From Parachlamydiales bacterium (GTDB lineage: Bacteria; Chlamydiota; Chlamydiia; Chlamydiales; SM23-39), in assembly GCA_015661075.1 (NCBI GenBank), contig JACVQJ010000018.1, positions 1-40,652 on the forward strand: a DNA stretch of 40,652 nucleotides, read 5' to 3'. Positions within the stretch are counted from its first letter, which is position 1; the number at the start of each line of letters is the position of its first letter. The position numbers were made by a program, and so were the translations under genes. The notes under the pieces are model-generated. The model had not been told where the DNA came from. It saw only the letters and a list, made by a program, of their open reading frames with translations, and ran no database searches. Below are positions 32,177 through 40,652 of this stretch, in pieces.

Positions 32177-33983
32177 ATTGCCAAAGACGTTCAACGTCTT
32201 GCCTCGTGAGGCCGTCGATTTTTTCCAGATTTTCTCTGCTTGCCGCTTTCAGGGCGCGTACGCTGCCAAAATAATTGAGCAATCGCCGTCGTTTGACGGG
32301 GCCGATCCCCTCAATTTCGTCCAGTTCGCTCTGGATCGTGCGTTTGGATCTTCTCTGGCGGTGGAATTCAATCGCCAGGCGGTGCGCCTCGTCGCGGATG
32401 CGCTGGAGCAAAAAGAGCATTGGCGAGCGGGGATTGATGAGAACTGGATTTTTCTGGTGGGGCAAAAAGACTTTTTCCTGGGTCAGCCCTTTGTCATGGC
32501 GAGCCTCTTCTTTGGTCAGGGCGATGAGATCCACTTGCGCAATGCCGAGCTCCTGAAAGACCGCCAGCGCGATATTCAGCTGGCCCTTGCCGCCATCGAC
32601 GATGAGCAAATCACAAAAGTCGCCTTTGGTTTTTTCTTTGGAAAAATGGCGGTGGATGACCTCGCGCATCGAAGAATAATCATCCGATGAGGCACTTCGT
32701 TTTATAATAAATAGACGCGTGCGGCTCTTGTCGCGCTCCCCATTGACGAACGCGCAAAGGCTGGCCACCGGATCCGTTCCGGAAATATTGGAAGTATCGA
32801 AGCACTCGATCCGGCGCGGATATCTCGTTAATGACAGCGTCTCTTGCAAATCGAGCAGCATTTTTTCACGCAGCGAGCGCTCATCCTGCTCGCGGCAAAA
32901 TTGCGCTTTGGCATTGCGATCGGCCATTTCGATCAGATCGCGTTTTTTGCCTTTTTTGGGAGAGGCAATCTCGATTTTGCGGTTGTGCGCTTCGCTGAGG
33001 ATTTCAGCCACCGCGGCGGTATGGGGCAGATTGAAGGGCACCAGAATTTCCGGCGGGATTGACGGCAGCAGACGATAGTGCTGCAGCAAAAAGGATTCAA
33101 CGGCCTCCTCATTGCTGCTGGCCACGAGATGAAAGCTAAAATGTTCCGATCCGATCACTTTTCCTTCCCGAAACTGGAGAACAGCAATCATGATGGCATC
33201 GGCCTGGGAATGGAATCCCAGACAATCGGCGTCCTTAGCGAAGGGATTGTCGACGTGCTGGACGCTGGTGACGTGTTCGATCTGGCCAATCATTTTGAAA
33301 AGATCATGCGCTTTTTCGAATTCGAGATTTTTCGATGCTTCTTGCATGTGCGATTTGAGTTCGCGGACGAGTTCGCGGTCCTGGCCCCTCAATAGGCGGA
33401 CGGCGCCATCGACCAGCGTTTGGTATTCCTGTGGGCTGCATTTCCCGACGCAGGGGGCGATGCAGCGCTTGATGTCGTACAGCAGGCAGGGGCGTTTCCG
33501 GCTGGCCAGCTCGGCATCTGAGCATTGGCGCAAGGGAAAGAGCCGCTGGATCAGATCGAAGATCTGGCGGGCCGCCAGAGCGTTGGTATAAGGCCCGAAA
33601 TAGGCGCTGCTATCTTTCGGTTTGCCCTTATTGCGCATCAGGCGGATCATCGGCCATTTGTGTTGGGTGACTACGAGGCTGATGAATGTTTTGTCGTCTT
33701 TGAGCAAAACGTTGTATTTGGGGCGGTGGCGCTTGATCAAATTGTTTTCCAGGATCAGCGCGTCTTTTTCCGTGAGAGTGACAATGGTTTCGATTTCCTC
33801 GACTTGAGCGACGAGATAGGGAACCATCTCCCTTTGATCGGGGGTCGGGGCGAAGTACTGTTTGAGGCGGCGCTGTAAATGGATCGCTTTGCCGACATAG
33901 AGCACCCGGCCGCCGGCGTCCTTCATCAGATAAACGCCCACCTGATCGGGAAAGAGATTGAGAGAGCGCGGATCAAAAGGCAT
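32151..33983 (-). CDS. uvrC: Excinuclease ABC subunit C
   Basis: A 610-residue dual-incision nuclease subunit of nucleotide excision repair. The N-terminal GIY-YIG domain is GVYLMKDAGGRVLYVGKAIHL (near residues 15-36), the UVR helix is ELKSHMQEASKNLEFEKAHDL, and the RNase H-like core has ECFDTSNISGTDPVAS and LLIVDGGKGQLNIA. Tandem helix-hairpin-helix motifs (LDEIEGIGPVKRRRLL) end the protein. Length is normal. It overlaps the glutamate dehydrogenase gene by 11 bp (upstream) and the AmaP-like gene by 26 bp at the 3' ends. Confidence 0.97.
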   Translation of the reverse strand: MPFDPRSLNLFPDQVGVYLMKDAGGRVLYVGKAIHLQRRLKQYFAPTPDQREMVPYLVAQVEEIETIVTLTEKDALILENNLIKRHRPKYNVLLKDDKTFISLVVTQHKWPMIRLMRNKGKPKDSSAYFGPYTNALAARQIFDLIQRLFPLRQCSDAELASRKRPCLLYDIKRCIAPCVGKCSPQEYQTLVDGAVRLLRGQDRELVRELKSHMQEASKNLEFEKAHDLFKMIGQIEHVTSVQHVDNPFAKDADCLGFHSQADAIMIAVLQFREGKVIGSEHFSFHLVASSNEEAVESFLLQHYRLLPSIPPEILVPFNLPHTAAVAEILSEAHNRKIEIASPKKGKKRDLIEMADRNAKAQFCREQDERSLREKMLLDLQETLSLTRYPRRIECFDTSNISGTDPVASLCAFVNGERDKSRTRLFIIKRSASSDDYSSMREVIHRHFSKEKTKGDFCDLLIVDGGKGQLNIALAVFQELGIAQVDLIALTKEEARHDKGLTQEKVFLPHQKNPVLINPRSPMLFLLQRIRDEAHRLAIEFHRQRRSKRTIQSELDEIEGIGPVKRRRLLNYFGSVRALKAASRENLEKIDGLTRQDVERLWQFIASGQKG

Positions 33984-36900
33984 CGCTATCCATCAAAGAG
34001 GGCAAGATGTCGATCGCATTGGATGGGCCGGCCAGTCCGCGCGCGTAGACGAGATTGGCAGCGAGATATGCCGCGATGACAGCTTTTTTATGGATGTCAG
34101 GCATGGCAAAAATGCGCGGGGCATAGCGTTTTTTCAACAGCGGCGGGCAATAGCTGAGCAGGCAGCGGTTGAAAAAGTGATTGGAGTCGGCCGGGAGCGG
34201 GCTGTTTTCGAGATAATCGAGGAGCTGATACTTGAACAGATTGATTTTTTCCGAAATCTGATCCGAAATCAGGCAGAGCGGTTGACCCGTCTTTTGATGG
34301 GTGGTGAGCAGGAGCCGTGCCTCATTGAGGGCCATTTTGCCGATGATCGCCAGCACCTCTTGGACATACTCGTTCTTTTCTTTGATGAACTCTTCTTTGG
34401 ACATGCAGAGGCCGGCCAATACTTCAAAAGAAGAGCAAATTACCCCGCCTTTGTTGCACGAGCTGTCCTTAAAGATCAATACGCCCTTCTTTTCCAGCGC
34501 CGTGCGTGCGCCGTTCGTCAGATAGAGGTTCGCTCCTTCGACAATCGCTTTGATTTTGGGCTGGCCCGCATCATTAAGATAGAAATGGACGTTCGATTCG
34601 TTGAGCGTCTTGGGCCGCCCGCCGGCCGGAATAAAGACATCGCAGGGCGTTTGGGGGACATTGTTGTAGTAAAGACAGTTCATCTCATTGTCGCCGAGCC
34701 ATTTTTGGGCCAGTTTGCCATCTGTCTTTTGCCAGCAGAGAGTTTTTTTTGCGTACGCCGTCTCTTCCTGGATTGTTTGCAGATCGAGGAGGAAGCCGCC
34801 ATTGGATAATTTTTCGGGGGGATAGTGGCGGATCGGCTGACCTCGTTCGAAGAGGCGGGCCATTTCGGACAGATCGAGTCCTGCGGGATCGTAAATCGTT
34901 CCGGAGATATCGATGAGGGCCACGATCCTGGCTGTTTTGGGATAAAAGCGGAAAAGATTCAGGATCTGGTTTCCCGCCACGTCGCCATCGGGGCCGCCGG
35001 AGATTTTAATAGTGAAAGGATCTTTTTCGGGATTGATCTTGAGGTAGAGCAGGGCTTGCTGCATGTACACGTTCACCCCAAACGAGGTGACGCCGTATTC
35101 CTTGTGGTTGATGCCGTCTTGCGATTTGCTGCTCATGAACGAGCGGCCGGGGCGATAATGGCATTGCAAGCTATAGTCGGCGATCCATTCGATCATGGAG
35201 TTATGCATGTTTTCATCGGGGCCCAGATAGATGTACTCGGGCTTTAACAGACAGTCGATGACGTACTGGGATTTGAGGGTGCCCGAGTCGTCGCAGTTGA
35301 TCAAGGTCATCAGACTTTCAATGCAGGCGCGCTGGGACGAATAGAGAAAATCAAGCCGGTGCTCGCGTCGGTACACGTTGATTTTTTCTGCGATGGCCGA
35401 TGGATCGAGGCTTAGTTTATCCAATTCCTGGGCGAAGATAGCCTCTTCTTTGGCAAAGACGGTGAAGGATTCCAGGAGAATCGCCATTTTGGATCCGCCT
35501 TCGGGAATGTCCTTGTTCTTTTTTTGCTGCGTATAGGCCAGGTTGTATGCTTCGCAAAAAATCGAATTGCGCTCGAGAGCGAACTGTTCGCTATTTTCGG
35601 GGATGACCGTGCGCACGCCGCCGCGGGCCAGATCCTTGAAGCGGATATGAAAAGCGATGAAATGCATGCCGCGGATAAAAAAGACGCCGTACGGCAAAGC
35701 GGGAAATTTTTCTGTACGCTGATACGGGACATGATCCAGATAGGCCGGATCCAGTCGGAAGCTGAACGCGCTCTTGTGATAGCAGTAGAAGTTCGTTTTG
35801 AGGATATGATCGATAAAATTCAGCGCTTGCATGAGGACGATTTTGCGCCTCTGATCGTTCGGAGGCTGGCCGGTGTCCAGCGCTTCGATTCGCTCCAACA
35901 AATCGGATCTCAGCTCTCCATAGCGCACGAGATCGGCTTTTTCGGGATGAAATTTTGCCTCGAATGCCTCGCAGAGCCGGATGGTCAGTTCCGGGTGGCG
36001 GCAGAGACCGTCGATCACATTGTCAAACGAGTATAGATACGGATCGGCATAGACGAGAGATTGATGGGCGAAGCTGATAAAATTGCGCACCAGATGGGCC
36101 TGGTTGCCGCTTAACAGCGCTTTTTTGACAAAGGTCGTTTCGACGGCGTCATCGCTGTCCTGGAATTTCAGCAGAGTCAGTTCGCGCAGAAAATCGTCGA
36201 TGTCGGCCTCTTCCCACGCTGCCTTGCCTTTGAGTCCATGGAGGCCCAGCGACAAAATAAGCGTGTTTTGCTGGCTGTTCGGATCGATATAGGTCGCGAC
36301 GACTTTTTGCAGAGCCAGACCGTGATGATGGATCATTTTGGCGAGGCGGTATAAAAAGCGGTATTTGGGCACGTTGCGCCAGGCGAGAACGAGCTGCAAG
36401 GAAGGGGCTTTCGATGAAATGTCCGCAGCTGTCGCCATGCAAAGCGCTGACGTCTCATGGAAAACTTTCCAGGGAGAGAAGTTTTTCCCCGGTACGGATG
36501 CGTTTTTCCCCATCCAATCCTGGTTATAGCGCACTTCGTATTGGCAAAGGTCCTTTGTCTGCGTGCGAAAATATAGATCCAGAGCGAGGCTTAATCGATC
36601 CTGGGTCATCGAGCGCATAAAACGCGGCGTCAGGCCGCTGAGCAAGGTCTCGAACTCTTCGCGGCGGATGTCGGGGCTGCGGGAGCGGATCTGCTCCAGG
36701 ATTTCATCGCGGCGAACAGGTTCGAGCACGTCTTTGTTCTCCAATTCATCGCTCAGGACGATCAAAGCGATGCGCAGATATTTTCCTGTTTTATCAAAAG
36801 GCGGCGCTTCATTGGAGACGAACGCGCGGTAATAGCGGATGGCGTACAGGCCGAAGGATTCCAGAATCTTGAGGTCTGCATCGGGTGCGTCGAGGCATAA

Positions 36901-37131
36901 AACGAGAGCCATATTGCTGAGATGGATCTGGGAAAAACAGTTTTGCAAATGAAAGCTGAGCAAATGGCGAGCAATGAGCACCCGCGTTTCGGGAGACACC
37001 TCATCCAAAAAGCTGGGCGGCATATGCTTTTCCAGCCAATCAAGAGCCTGCCCGAACTGTTTCGATTCGTTTTGGAGAGCTGATTTGATTGCTTCAGGGG
37101 TCATTGCCGGATGCTTGATGCTGAGATTCAC
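33973..37131 (-). CDS. NAD-specific glutamate dehydrogenase, large GDH2-like form
   Basis: A 1052-residue enzyme that oxidatively deaminates glutamate to 2-oxoglutarate. The catalytic half carries the GDH landmarks: RGGVRTVIP, DIPEGGSKMAIL, YIYLGPDENMHNSM, ISGGPDGDVAGNQI (dinucleotide binding), DVFIPAGGRPKTL and IVEGANLYLTNGART. The first 450 residues are a regulatory-type extension, as in yeast Gdh2. The start is GTG 37131 with GAGG just upstream and a promoter further back; ATG nine codons in is possible. It links amino-acid uptake to the TCA cycle in a host-dependent bacterium. The gene overlaps uvrC by 11 bp. Confidence 0.88.
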   Translation of the reverse strand: MNLSIKHPAMTPEAIKSALQNESKQFGQALDWLEKHMPPSFLDEVSPETRVLIARHLLSFHLQNCFSQIHLSNMALVLCLDAPDADLKILESFGLYAIRYYRAFVSNEAPPFDKTGKYLRIALIVLSDELENKDVLEPVRRDEILEQIRSRSPDIRREEFETLLSGLTPRFMRSMTQDRLSLALDLYFRTQTKDLCQYEVRYNQDWMGKNASVPGKNFSPWKVFHETSALCMATAADISSKAPSLQLVLAWRNVPKYRFLYRLAKMIHHHGLALQKVVATYIDPNSQQNTLILSLGLHGLKGKAAWEEADIDDFLRELTLLKFQDSDDAVETTFVKKALLSGNQAHLVRNFISFAHQSLVYADPYLYSFDNVIDGLCRHPELTIRLCEAFEAKFHPEKADLVRYGELRSDLLERIEALDTGQPPNDQRRKIVLMQALNFIDHILKTNFYCYHKSAFSFRLDPAYLDHVPYQRTEKFPALPYGVFFIRGMHFIAFHIRFKDLARGGVRTVIPENSEQFALERNSIFCEAYNLAYTQQKKNKDIPEGGSKMAILLESFTVFAKEEAIFAQELDKLSLDPSAIAEKINVYRREHRLDFLYSSQRACIESLMTLINCDDSGTLKSQYVIDCLLKPEYIYLGPDENMHNSMIEWIADYSLQCHYRPGRSFMSSKSQDGINHKEYGVTSFGVNVYMQQALLYLKINPEKDPFTIKISGGPDGDVAGNQILNLFRFYPKTARIVALIDISGTIYDPAGLDLSEMARLFERGQPIRHYPPEKLSNGGFLLDLQTIQEETAYAKKTLCWQKTDGKLAQKWLGDNEMNCLYYNNVPQTPCDVFIPAGGRPKTLNESNVHFYLNDAGQPKIKAIVEGANLYLTNGARTALEKKGVLIFKDSSCNKGGVICSSFEVLAGLCMSKEEFIKEKNEYVQEVLAIIGKMALNEARLLLTTHQKTGQPLCLISDQISEKINLFKYQLLDYLENSPLPADSNHFFNRCLLSYCPPLLKKRYAPRIFAMPDIHKKAVIAAYLAANLVYARGLAGPSNAIDILPSLMDSDAF

Positions 37132-37564
37132 TGAGCCTCAGGGTTGTAGTATTGTGATTAATTTATTTTATATTCGATTAGTTATTTGTCTCAAATAAAT
37201 ATTGGATTTTTTTTGCAATTGCCTTGACTTTGAGATTTTTTGACTAATTCGAGGCCGGATCGTTCTTGATATAGACAAATGATTGAACCATTCTCGGTGT
37301 TCATTTTTCCTGCGGAAAAAGGAACACGAGAAGAAATTTTACCCCAAACACTGTCTATAGAGCAGTTTTGTTGGAGACATCAGAATTGCAAAATCCATCC
37401 CATACACAATCTGTTGAAGCAGAAAGCTTTATTCAAAAACTTGCTTCGCGTTGTGCTCGTCTTCCGAAGGAAGCGAGTACAACGGGAATGCCTCGATTGG
37501 GAAGCATTGAAAATAATGACGCTCCGCATTAACATATTTGACGAAATAACGGAAGGATTGATTT
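37132..37564. other. Intergenic region upstream of glutamate dehydrogenase
   Basis: About 430 bp between the divergent glutamate dehydrogenase and small membrane protein genes. It holds a promoter for the former (37167-37194) and a strong imperfect hairpin at 37450-37483, where GTTGTGCTCGTCTTCC faces GGAAGCGAGTACAAC across a 3-nt loop. A 108-codon frame starting at 37279 has no family features and runs into the next gene in another frame, so I do not call it. Confidence 0.5.
37167..37194 (-). promoter_or_regulatory. Putative promoter of the glutamate dehydrogenase gene
   Basis: On the minus strand, TTGAGA (37194-37189) and TATAAA (37172-37167) are separated by 16 bp in a very AT-rich segment, about 35 bp before the GTG start at 37131. 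Confidence 0.5.
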
Positions 37565-37927
37565 ATGGCGATGATTACTGCTTCAATGGTAGCTGTGGCT
37601 GTTAGCGGATTGGGAGCCTGGTGTGCAGGTAAAAGTATAGTACAGCTGCATATGCGGAAGAACAATGAATCTGTATTGATTGAAAGTCAGAATTTATCGG
37701 CGCACAGGGCTAAGTGGAGACTCATCGCGATAATTATTGGAGTTGCTGTAGCTGCTTTGTCCTGTGTAGCAATGAGTGCGATAGTTCCTGTAGTCGCAGT
37801 AGCAGCAAAGTGGGTATTCATTATTGGCGCTGGGATCGGTGGGGATGCAGCAAGTTTATCCATGATGGATTTACTCATTCCCAAACAACGATACACAAAT
37901 GGCTTATGTAGATTCGCCGTGAAATGA
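37565..37927 (+). CDS. Small membrane protein, inclusion-membrane-like
   Basis: A 120-residue protein I cannot name. GGAAGGA lies 8 nt before ATG 37565. A hydrophobic N-terminus (about 4-22) is followed by a polar stretch, then a bilobed hydrophobic hairpin of about 45 residues (52-96), where IAIIIGVAVAAL and a second Val/Ala-rich lobe are separated by a short turn. This paired-hydrophobic layout resembles chlamydial inclusion membrane (Inc) proteins, but composition is the only evidence. The 3' end overlaps the M18 aminopeptidase gene by 24 bp. It is monocistronic and AT-richer than its neighbours. Confidence 0.6.
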   Translation: MAMITASMVAVAVSGLGAWCAGKSIVQLHMRKNNESVLIESQNLSAHRAKWRLIAIIIGVAVAALSCVAMSAIVPVVAVAAKWVFIIGAGIGGDAASLSMMDLLIPKQRYTNGLCRFAVK

Positions 37928-39205
37928 GATTCCTGTTTCCAGAACCAATTTTAACAGCTCGCAAAGAGCCGTTTGATCGTGCGTAGCGATGGTTTCGCGG
38001 ATTGAATGCATCGCCCAGCCGGCTATGCCGATATCCACGGACGGAAAGCCCGCGACGGCGGCCATGATGGAGCCGACGGTCGATCCCGAAGGAATATCGG
38101 ATCGAAAGGTAAATTTTTGCAGCGGCAATTTCTTTTCCTGGCAAAGGCGGATGAGCGGGGCGGCCGTCGAGCCGCTCGTCGCATATCGCTGCATGGCACT
38201 GGTCTTGAGGACGACGCCGTCGCCGAGGTGCGCTGAGTTTTGCGGATCGTAGCGATCGGCATAATTGGGGTTGAATCCGTGCGCCAGATCGCTGGAGACG
38301 CAATACGAGCGGCTCTTGAGCCGATAATAGTCTTCCCGATCGATTTTTTCATGGGTACAGATCCGCTCGAGAACCTGATTGACGAAGAACGATTCCGCTC
38401 CCAGGTAGCTCTTGGATCCAATCTCTTCGTGATCCCAAAATATCGCTAGCGGCAGCGTTTGCGCCGATGGCTGTGCTTCGATGATCGCGTACAAGGATGC
38501 GTACGCCGATGTGAGATTGTCCAAACGGGCGGAGGCGATCATCTCGCTCTGGGCGCCGACAAAGGACGCCTTTTGCAGCGGGACGAGGAAGAGGTCGAAG
38601 GCGACGATCGGCTCGGCGATGTGTTTGCCGAGCAGCGCTTGAACTGTGGCCGGATGATTTTTGGAATGGGCGATGGAGCAGATGGGGTTCAGGTGATCCT
38701 GTTTATTGAGAATCAGCCCTTTTTCGGCGATGGATCGGTCAAGGTGGGGAGCCAGAGAAGGGATGATCATCGGATAATCGTCCAAAAAGACCAGACGGCT
38801 TTCGGTTTCTCCGTTGGCTGTGCGCACGATGACACGCCCGGCGAGGGCGAGATCGCGGTCGAGCCAGGTATGGAGCAGGGGAGATCCATAGACTTCTGTC
38901 GCAAATTGCGAAAGGCGGGAGGGGTGCAAATCCGCATGGGGTTTAAGCTTAAGACCGGGGCTGTCGAGGTGGCTGGCGAGAATCTGGGTGCGTTTCACGG
39001 GTTCTTTCGGAATGCGGAAGGCGCAAACGGCCGCATCGTCGCGCACGACAAAATAGCCCTTGCCTCTTTCCAAGACCCATCGGTCTTCTTCAAAAAGAGG
39101 GGTAAAATCGGCTTGCGCCAATCGGTTGCCCACTTCGCGGGCAGCATGCCATACGGTGGGCGAGCGGTCGAGGAAACGAATGAAATCCGTTAAAAGCGTG
39201 TTCAT
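37904..39205 (-). CDS. apeB: M18-family aminopeptidase
   Basis: A 433-residue zinc aminopeptidase of the aspartyl-aminopeptidase type that trims acidic N-terminal residues. ASHLDSPGLKLKP contains metal ligands H79 and D81; FWDHEEIGSKSYLGAES supplies the catalytic and bridging acidic residues; and AGWAMHSIRET near the end carries the last ligand histidine. The length fits the family. The start overlaps the serS stop as ATGA, so it is co-transcribed with serS. Its role may be recycling of host-derived peptides. Confidence 0.93.
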   Translation of the reverse strand: MNTLLTDFIRFLDRSPTVWHAAREVGNRLAQADFTPLFEEDRWVLERGKGYFVVRDDAAVCAFRIPKEPVKRTQILASHLDSPGLKLKPHADLHPSRLSQFATEVYGSPLLHTWLDRDLALAGRVIVRTANGETESRLVFLDDYPMIIPSLAPHLDRSIAEKGLILNKQDHLNPICSIAHSKNHPATVQALLGKHIAEPIVAFDLFLVPLQKASFVGAQSEMIASARLDNLTSAYASLYAIIEAQPSAQTLPLAIFWDHEEIGSKSYLGAESFFVNQVLERICTHEKIDREDYYRLKSRSYCVSSDLAHGFNPNYADRYDPQNSAHLGDGVVLKTSAMQRYATSGSTAAPLIRLCQEKKLPLQKFTFRSDIPSGSTVGSIMAAVAGFPSVDIGIAGWAMHSIRETIATHDQTALCELLKLVLETGISFHGEST

Positions 39206-40488
39206 TTGGCCGTAGGTTTTAGGCTGACTATCTCCTCTTCTAAATAACGCTGCAGCACTTTTGGAACAAGGACAGAACCGTCGGCTTGCTGATTATTTTC
39301 CAAGAGAGCCACCATCAGCCGCGAGGTCGCCAGTCCGGAGCCGTTCAGGGTATGCACGAATTGCGGTTTTTCATTTTTCTTGCGATAGCGGATTTGGGAG
39401 CGCCGCGCCTGGAAATCGGTGCAGTTCGAGACCGAGGAAACCTCGTAATAGCGATTTTGGCCTGGGAGCCAGACCTCGATATCAATGGTTTTGGCTGCGG
39501 CAAACGACATGTCGCCGGTCGTGAGCAGCATATTGCGGTAGTGCAGTTCCAGACCCTGCAGTACCTCTTCGGCGCTGGCGAGCATCTCTTCATAGACTCG
39601 AGCGCTGTCGGACGGTTCGGTGAGGCAGAACATCTCCACCTTATTGAACTGGTGCGTGCGGATCAGGCCTCTTTCCTGCGAGCCGGCGGCGCCGGCCTCG
39701 CGCCGGAAGCAGGGCGTATAGGCCGTGTATTTCAAGGGCAAAACATCTTCGGACAGCATTTCATCGTAGTGGAGGCCATTCAATGCCGATTCTGAAGTGG
39801 GGATTAAATAGAGTTGGAAATCTTCGTCGCGGATTTTGAAGAGCTGGCTTTCAAATTTGGGAAGATGGGCCGATCCGAACATGATTTCGGGGCGCACGAG
39901 CAAGGGGGGCATCACCTGGATGAAGCCGTTTTTCCGGTGCGTGTCGAGCATGTAATTCAATAGAGCCCATTCCAGCCGGGCGCCGAGATTGATATATACC
40001 GGCCATCCCGAGCCGGAGAGTTTGGCGGCTCTTTCGAAATCAAATAGATGGAGTTTTTCATTGAGCTCAAGATGATTTTTAAATGGGAAGTCGAAGACCG
40101 GTTTTTCGCCCCATTCCTTGATGCAGACGTTGTCTTTGGGACTGGGCGAAATGGGCACATCGTCCATGGGGATGTTTGGCAAGACGGCTAAGGCATGCAG
40201 CAGATCGGCTTCCATTTGGGCGATCTCCTGATCGATTTTCGCGATCGAGTCGCTCAAATGGGACAGATCCTTCATGAACTGGGAGACGTCTTCGCCTTTT
40301 TGTTTTTTTTGCCCAATATCCTTCGAAGAAGCGTTGCGGCGGGATTTATATTCTTCGACCTGGGTCTTGAGTTGGCGGATTTTTTCGTCTTTCGCGAGGA
40401 GGGGGGACAGGGACGTATCGGGGTCCTTGCTCTTGAGTTTGATCTCGAACCCGCCCGGGTCTTTTCGTAATTCCTTGATATCCAGCAT
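39202..40488 (-). CDS. serS: Seryl-tRNA synthetase
   Basis: A 428-residue class II synthetase charging tRNA-Ser. It starts MLDIKELRKDPGGFEIKLKS, with AAGGA 7 nt upstream; the longer frame passes through the promoter at 40517-40545. An N-terminal coiled coil (about residues 25-105) is the tRNA-binding arm. Motif 2 is CFRREAGAAGSQERGLIRTH and motif 3 is LNGSGLATSRLMVALLEN. It leads an operon with the M18 aminopeptidase. Confidence 0.97.
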   Translation of the reverse strand: MLDIKELRKDPGGFEIKLKSKDPDTSLSPLLAKDEKIRQLKTQVEEYKSRRNASSKDIGQKKQKGEDVSQFMKDLSHLSDSIAKIDQEIAQMEADLLHALAVLPNIPMDDVPISPSPKDNVCIKEWGEKPVFDFPFKNHLELNEKLHLFDFERAAKLSGSGWPVYINLGARLEWALLNYMLDTHRKNGFIQVMPPLLVRPEIMFGSAHLPKFESQLFKIRDEDFQLYLIPTSESALNGLHYDEMLSEDVLPLKYTAYTPCFRREAGAAGSQERGLIRTHQFNKVEMFCLTEPSDSARVYEEMLASAEEVLQGLELHYRNMLLTTGDMSFAAAKTIDIEVWLPGQNRYYEVSSVSNCTDFQARRSQIRYRKKNEKPQFVHTLNGSGLATSRLMVALLENNQQADGSVLVPKVLQRYLEEEIVSLKPTAK

Positions 40489-40516
40489 ATCTGCGTCCTT
40501 ATGATGAAAACCAAAA

Positions 40517-40545
40517 AATATAGGGGGCCAAATGGGAAATGTCAA
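40517..40545 (-). promoter_or_regulatory. Consensus promoter of serS-apeB
   Basis: On the minus strand, a perfect TTGACA (40545-40540) and TATATT (40522-40517) are spaced exactly 17 bp, about 30 bp before ATG 40488. To the right, 40546-40652 shows no gene. Confidence 0.85.
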
Positions 40546-40652
40546 CCGGTGAACAGCAATTCCCGCTTTAAATTTTTCGTATAGACATATACAATCGTTT
40601 CTCAAAAAAAACTTCGCAAAGAACAGTTTGGATGTACCTGCACCAGGAATTA

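Noticed and set aside
33958..34809. A 283-codon open frame opposite glutamate dehydrogenase
   Set aside because: It is antisense to conserved catalytic regions of the dehydrogenase, with no motif or RBS.
37279..37605. A 108-codon frame before the small membrane protein
   Set aside because: It has no recognisable family, carries a strong hairpin inside and overlaps the better-supported gene in another frame.
38459..39193. A 244-codon open frame opposite the M18 aminopeptidase
   Set aside because: It is a shadow of a conserved enzyme, without recognisable features.
1..40652. tRNA or rRNA genes, CRISPR arrays, transposases
   Set aside because: No TpsiC-like or rRNA motifs, no regularly spaced direct repeats and no transposase motifs were found by eye; a covariance search could still find a small RNA.

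Overview
The window is a gene-dense chromosomal segment from a member of the Chlamydiae, most likely an amoeba-associated or environmental Parachlamydiales-type lineage. Reasons: a stand-alone SWIB-domain protein next to ispD and truA and close to prfB/GNAT/yebC; the ptr-plsB-rng-plsX-rpmF cluster; lpxB-pcnB; rnpA-rpmH divergent from a chlamydial-type rpmJ-rpsN; and dsbA/dsbB-like genes. From memory these neighbourhoods match several separate blocks of the Chlamydia trachomatis chromosome, but extra genes (M18 aminopeptidase, large NAD-type glutamate dehydrogenase, thymidine kinase, RING and USP-like proteins) point outside Chlamydiaceae. No rRNA, tRNA, CRISPR array, intact insertion sequence or prophage was recognised.

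Layout. 1-340: a large nested palindrome at the window edge. 341-2095 (minus): truA, ispD, SWIB. 2355-4379 (plus): a UDP-glucose pyrophosphorylase-like protein resembling plant plastid UGP3, then a small membrane protein on minus. 4833-10034 (plus): prfB with its +1 programmed frameshift site, two tandem GNAT acetyltransferases, a SprT-like metalloprotein, yebC and an ABC exporter pair, most overlapping or nearly touching. 10179-11735 (plus): a USP-type deubiquitinase-like protein with its own strong promoter. 11732-19246 (minus): M16 protease, plsB, rng, plsX, rpmF, DUF177. 19247-19896: palindrome-rich non-coding stretch. 19897-20439 (minus): a RING-finger protein. 20666-24146 (minus): lpxB, pcnB, a family 2 glycosyltransferase. 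24276-25345 (plus): dsbA/dsbB-like pair. 25299-26141 (minus): an unrecognised protein. 26439-27050 (plus): tdk. 27194-30094 (minus): Tsr3/DTW-like, pcrA/uvrD, rnpA, rpmH. 30228-30684 (plus): rpmJ, rpsN. Then a GYF_2 membrane protein (minus), an Asp23/AmaP-like pair (plus), uvrC and glutamate dehydrogenase (minus), a small Inc-like membrane protein (plus), and the serS-M18 aminopeptidase pair (minus).

How the genes work together. Most are housekeeping: translation (prfB, rpmF, rpmH, rpmJ, rpsN, serS, truA), RNA processing (rng, rnpA, pcnB), DNA repair (uvrC, pcrA), phospholipid and lipid A synthesis (plsX, plsB, lpxB), isoprenoids (ispD) and periplasmic disulfide formation. Between these cores sit visibly AT-richer single genes with no operon partners. 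Two look ubiquitin-directed: a USP-like deubiquitinase and a RING-H2-like protein, both plausible secreted effectors.

The most unusual signal is a family of roughly 140-175 bp palindromic elements. One copy lies in frame inside plsB, flanked by a 14-bp direct repeat, and adds exactly 59 codons. Two relatives lie between genes (17378-17553 and 27064-27201), and all three keep the same open reading frame. This resembles the protein-inserted palindromic elements of Rickettsia. Other, different palindromes occur at 1-234, 26248-26405, 20607-20625 and across 19490-19800.
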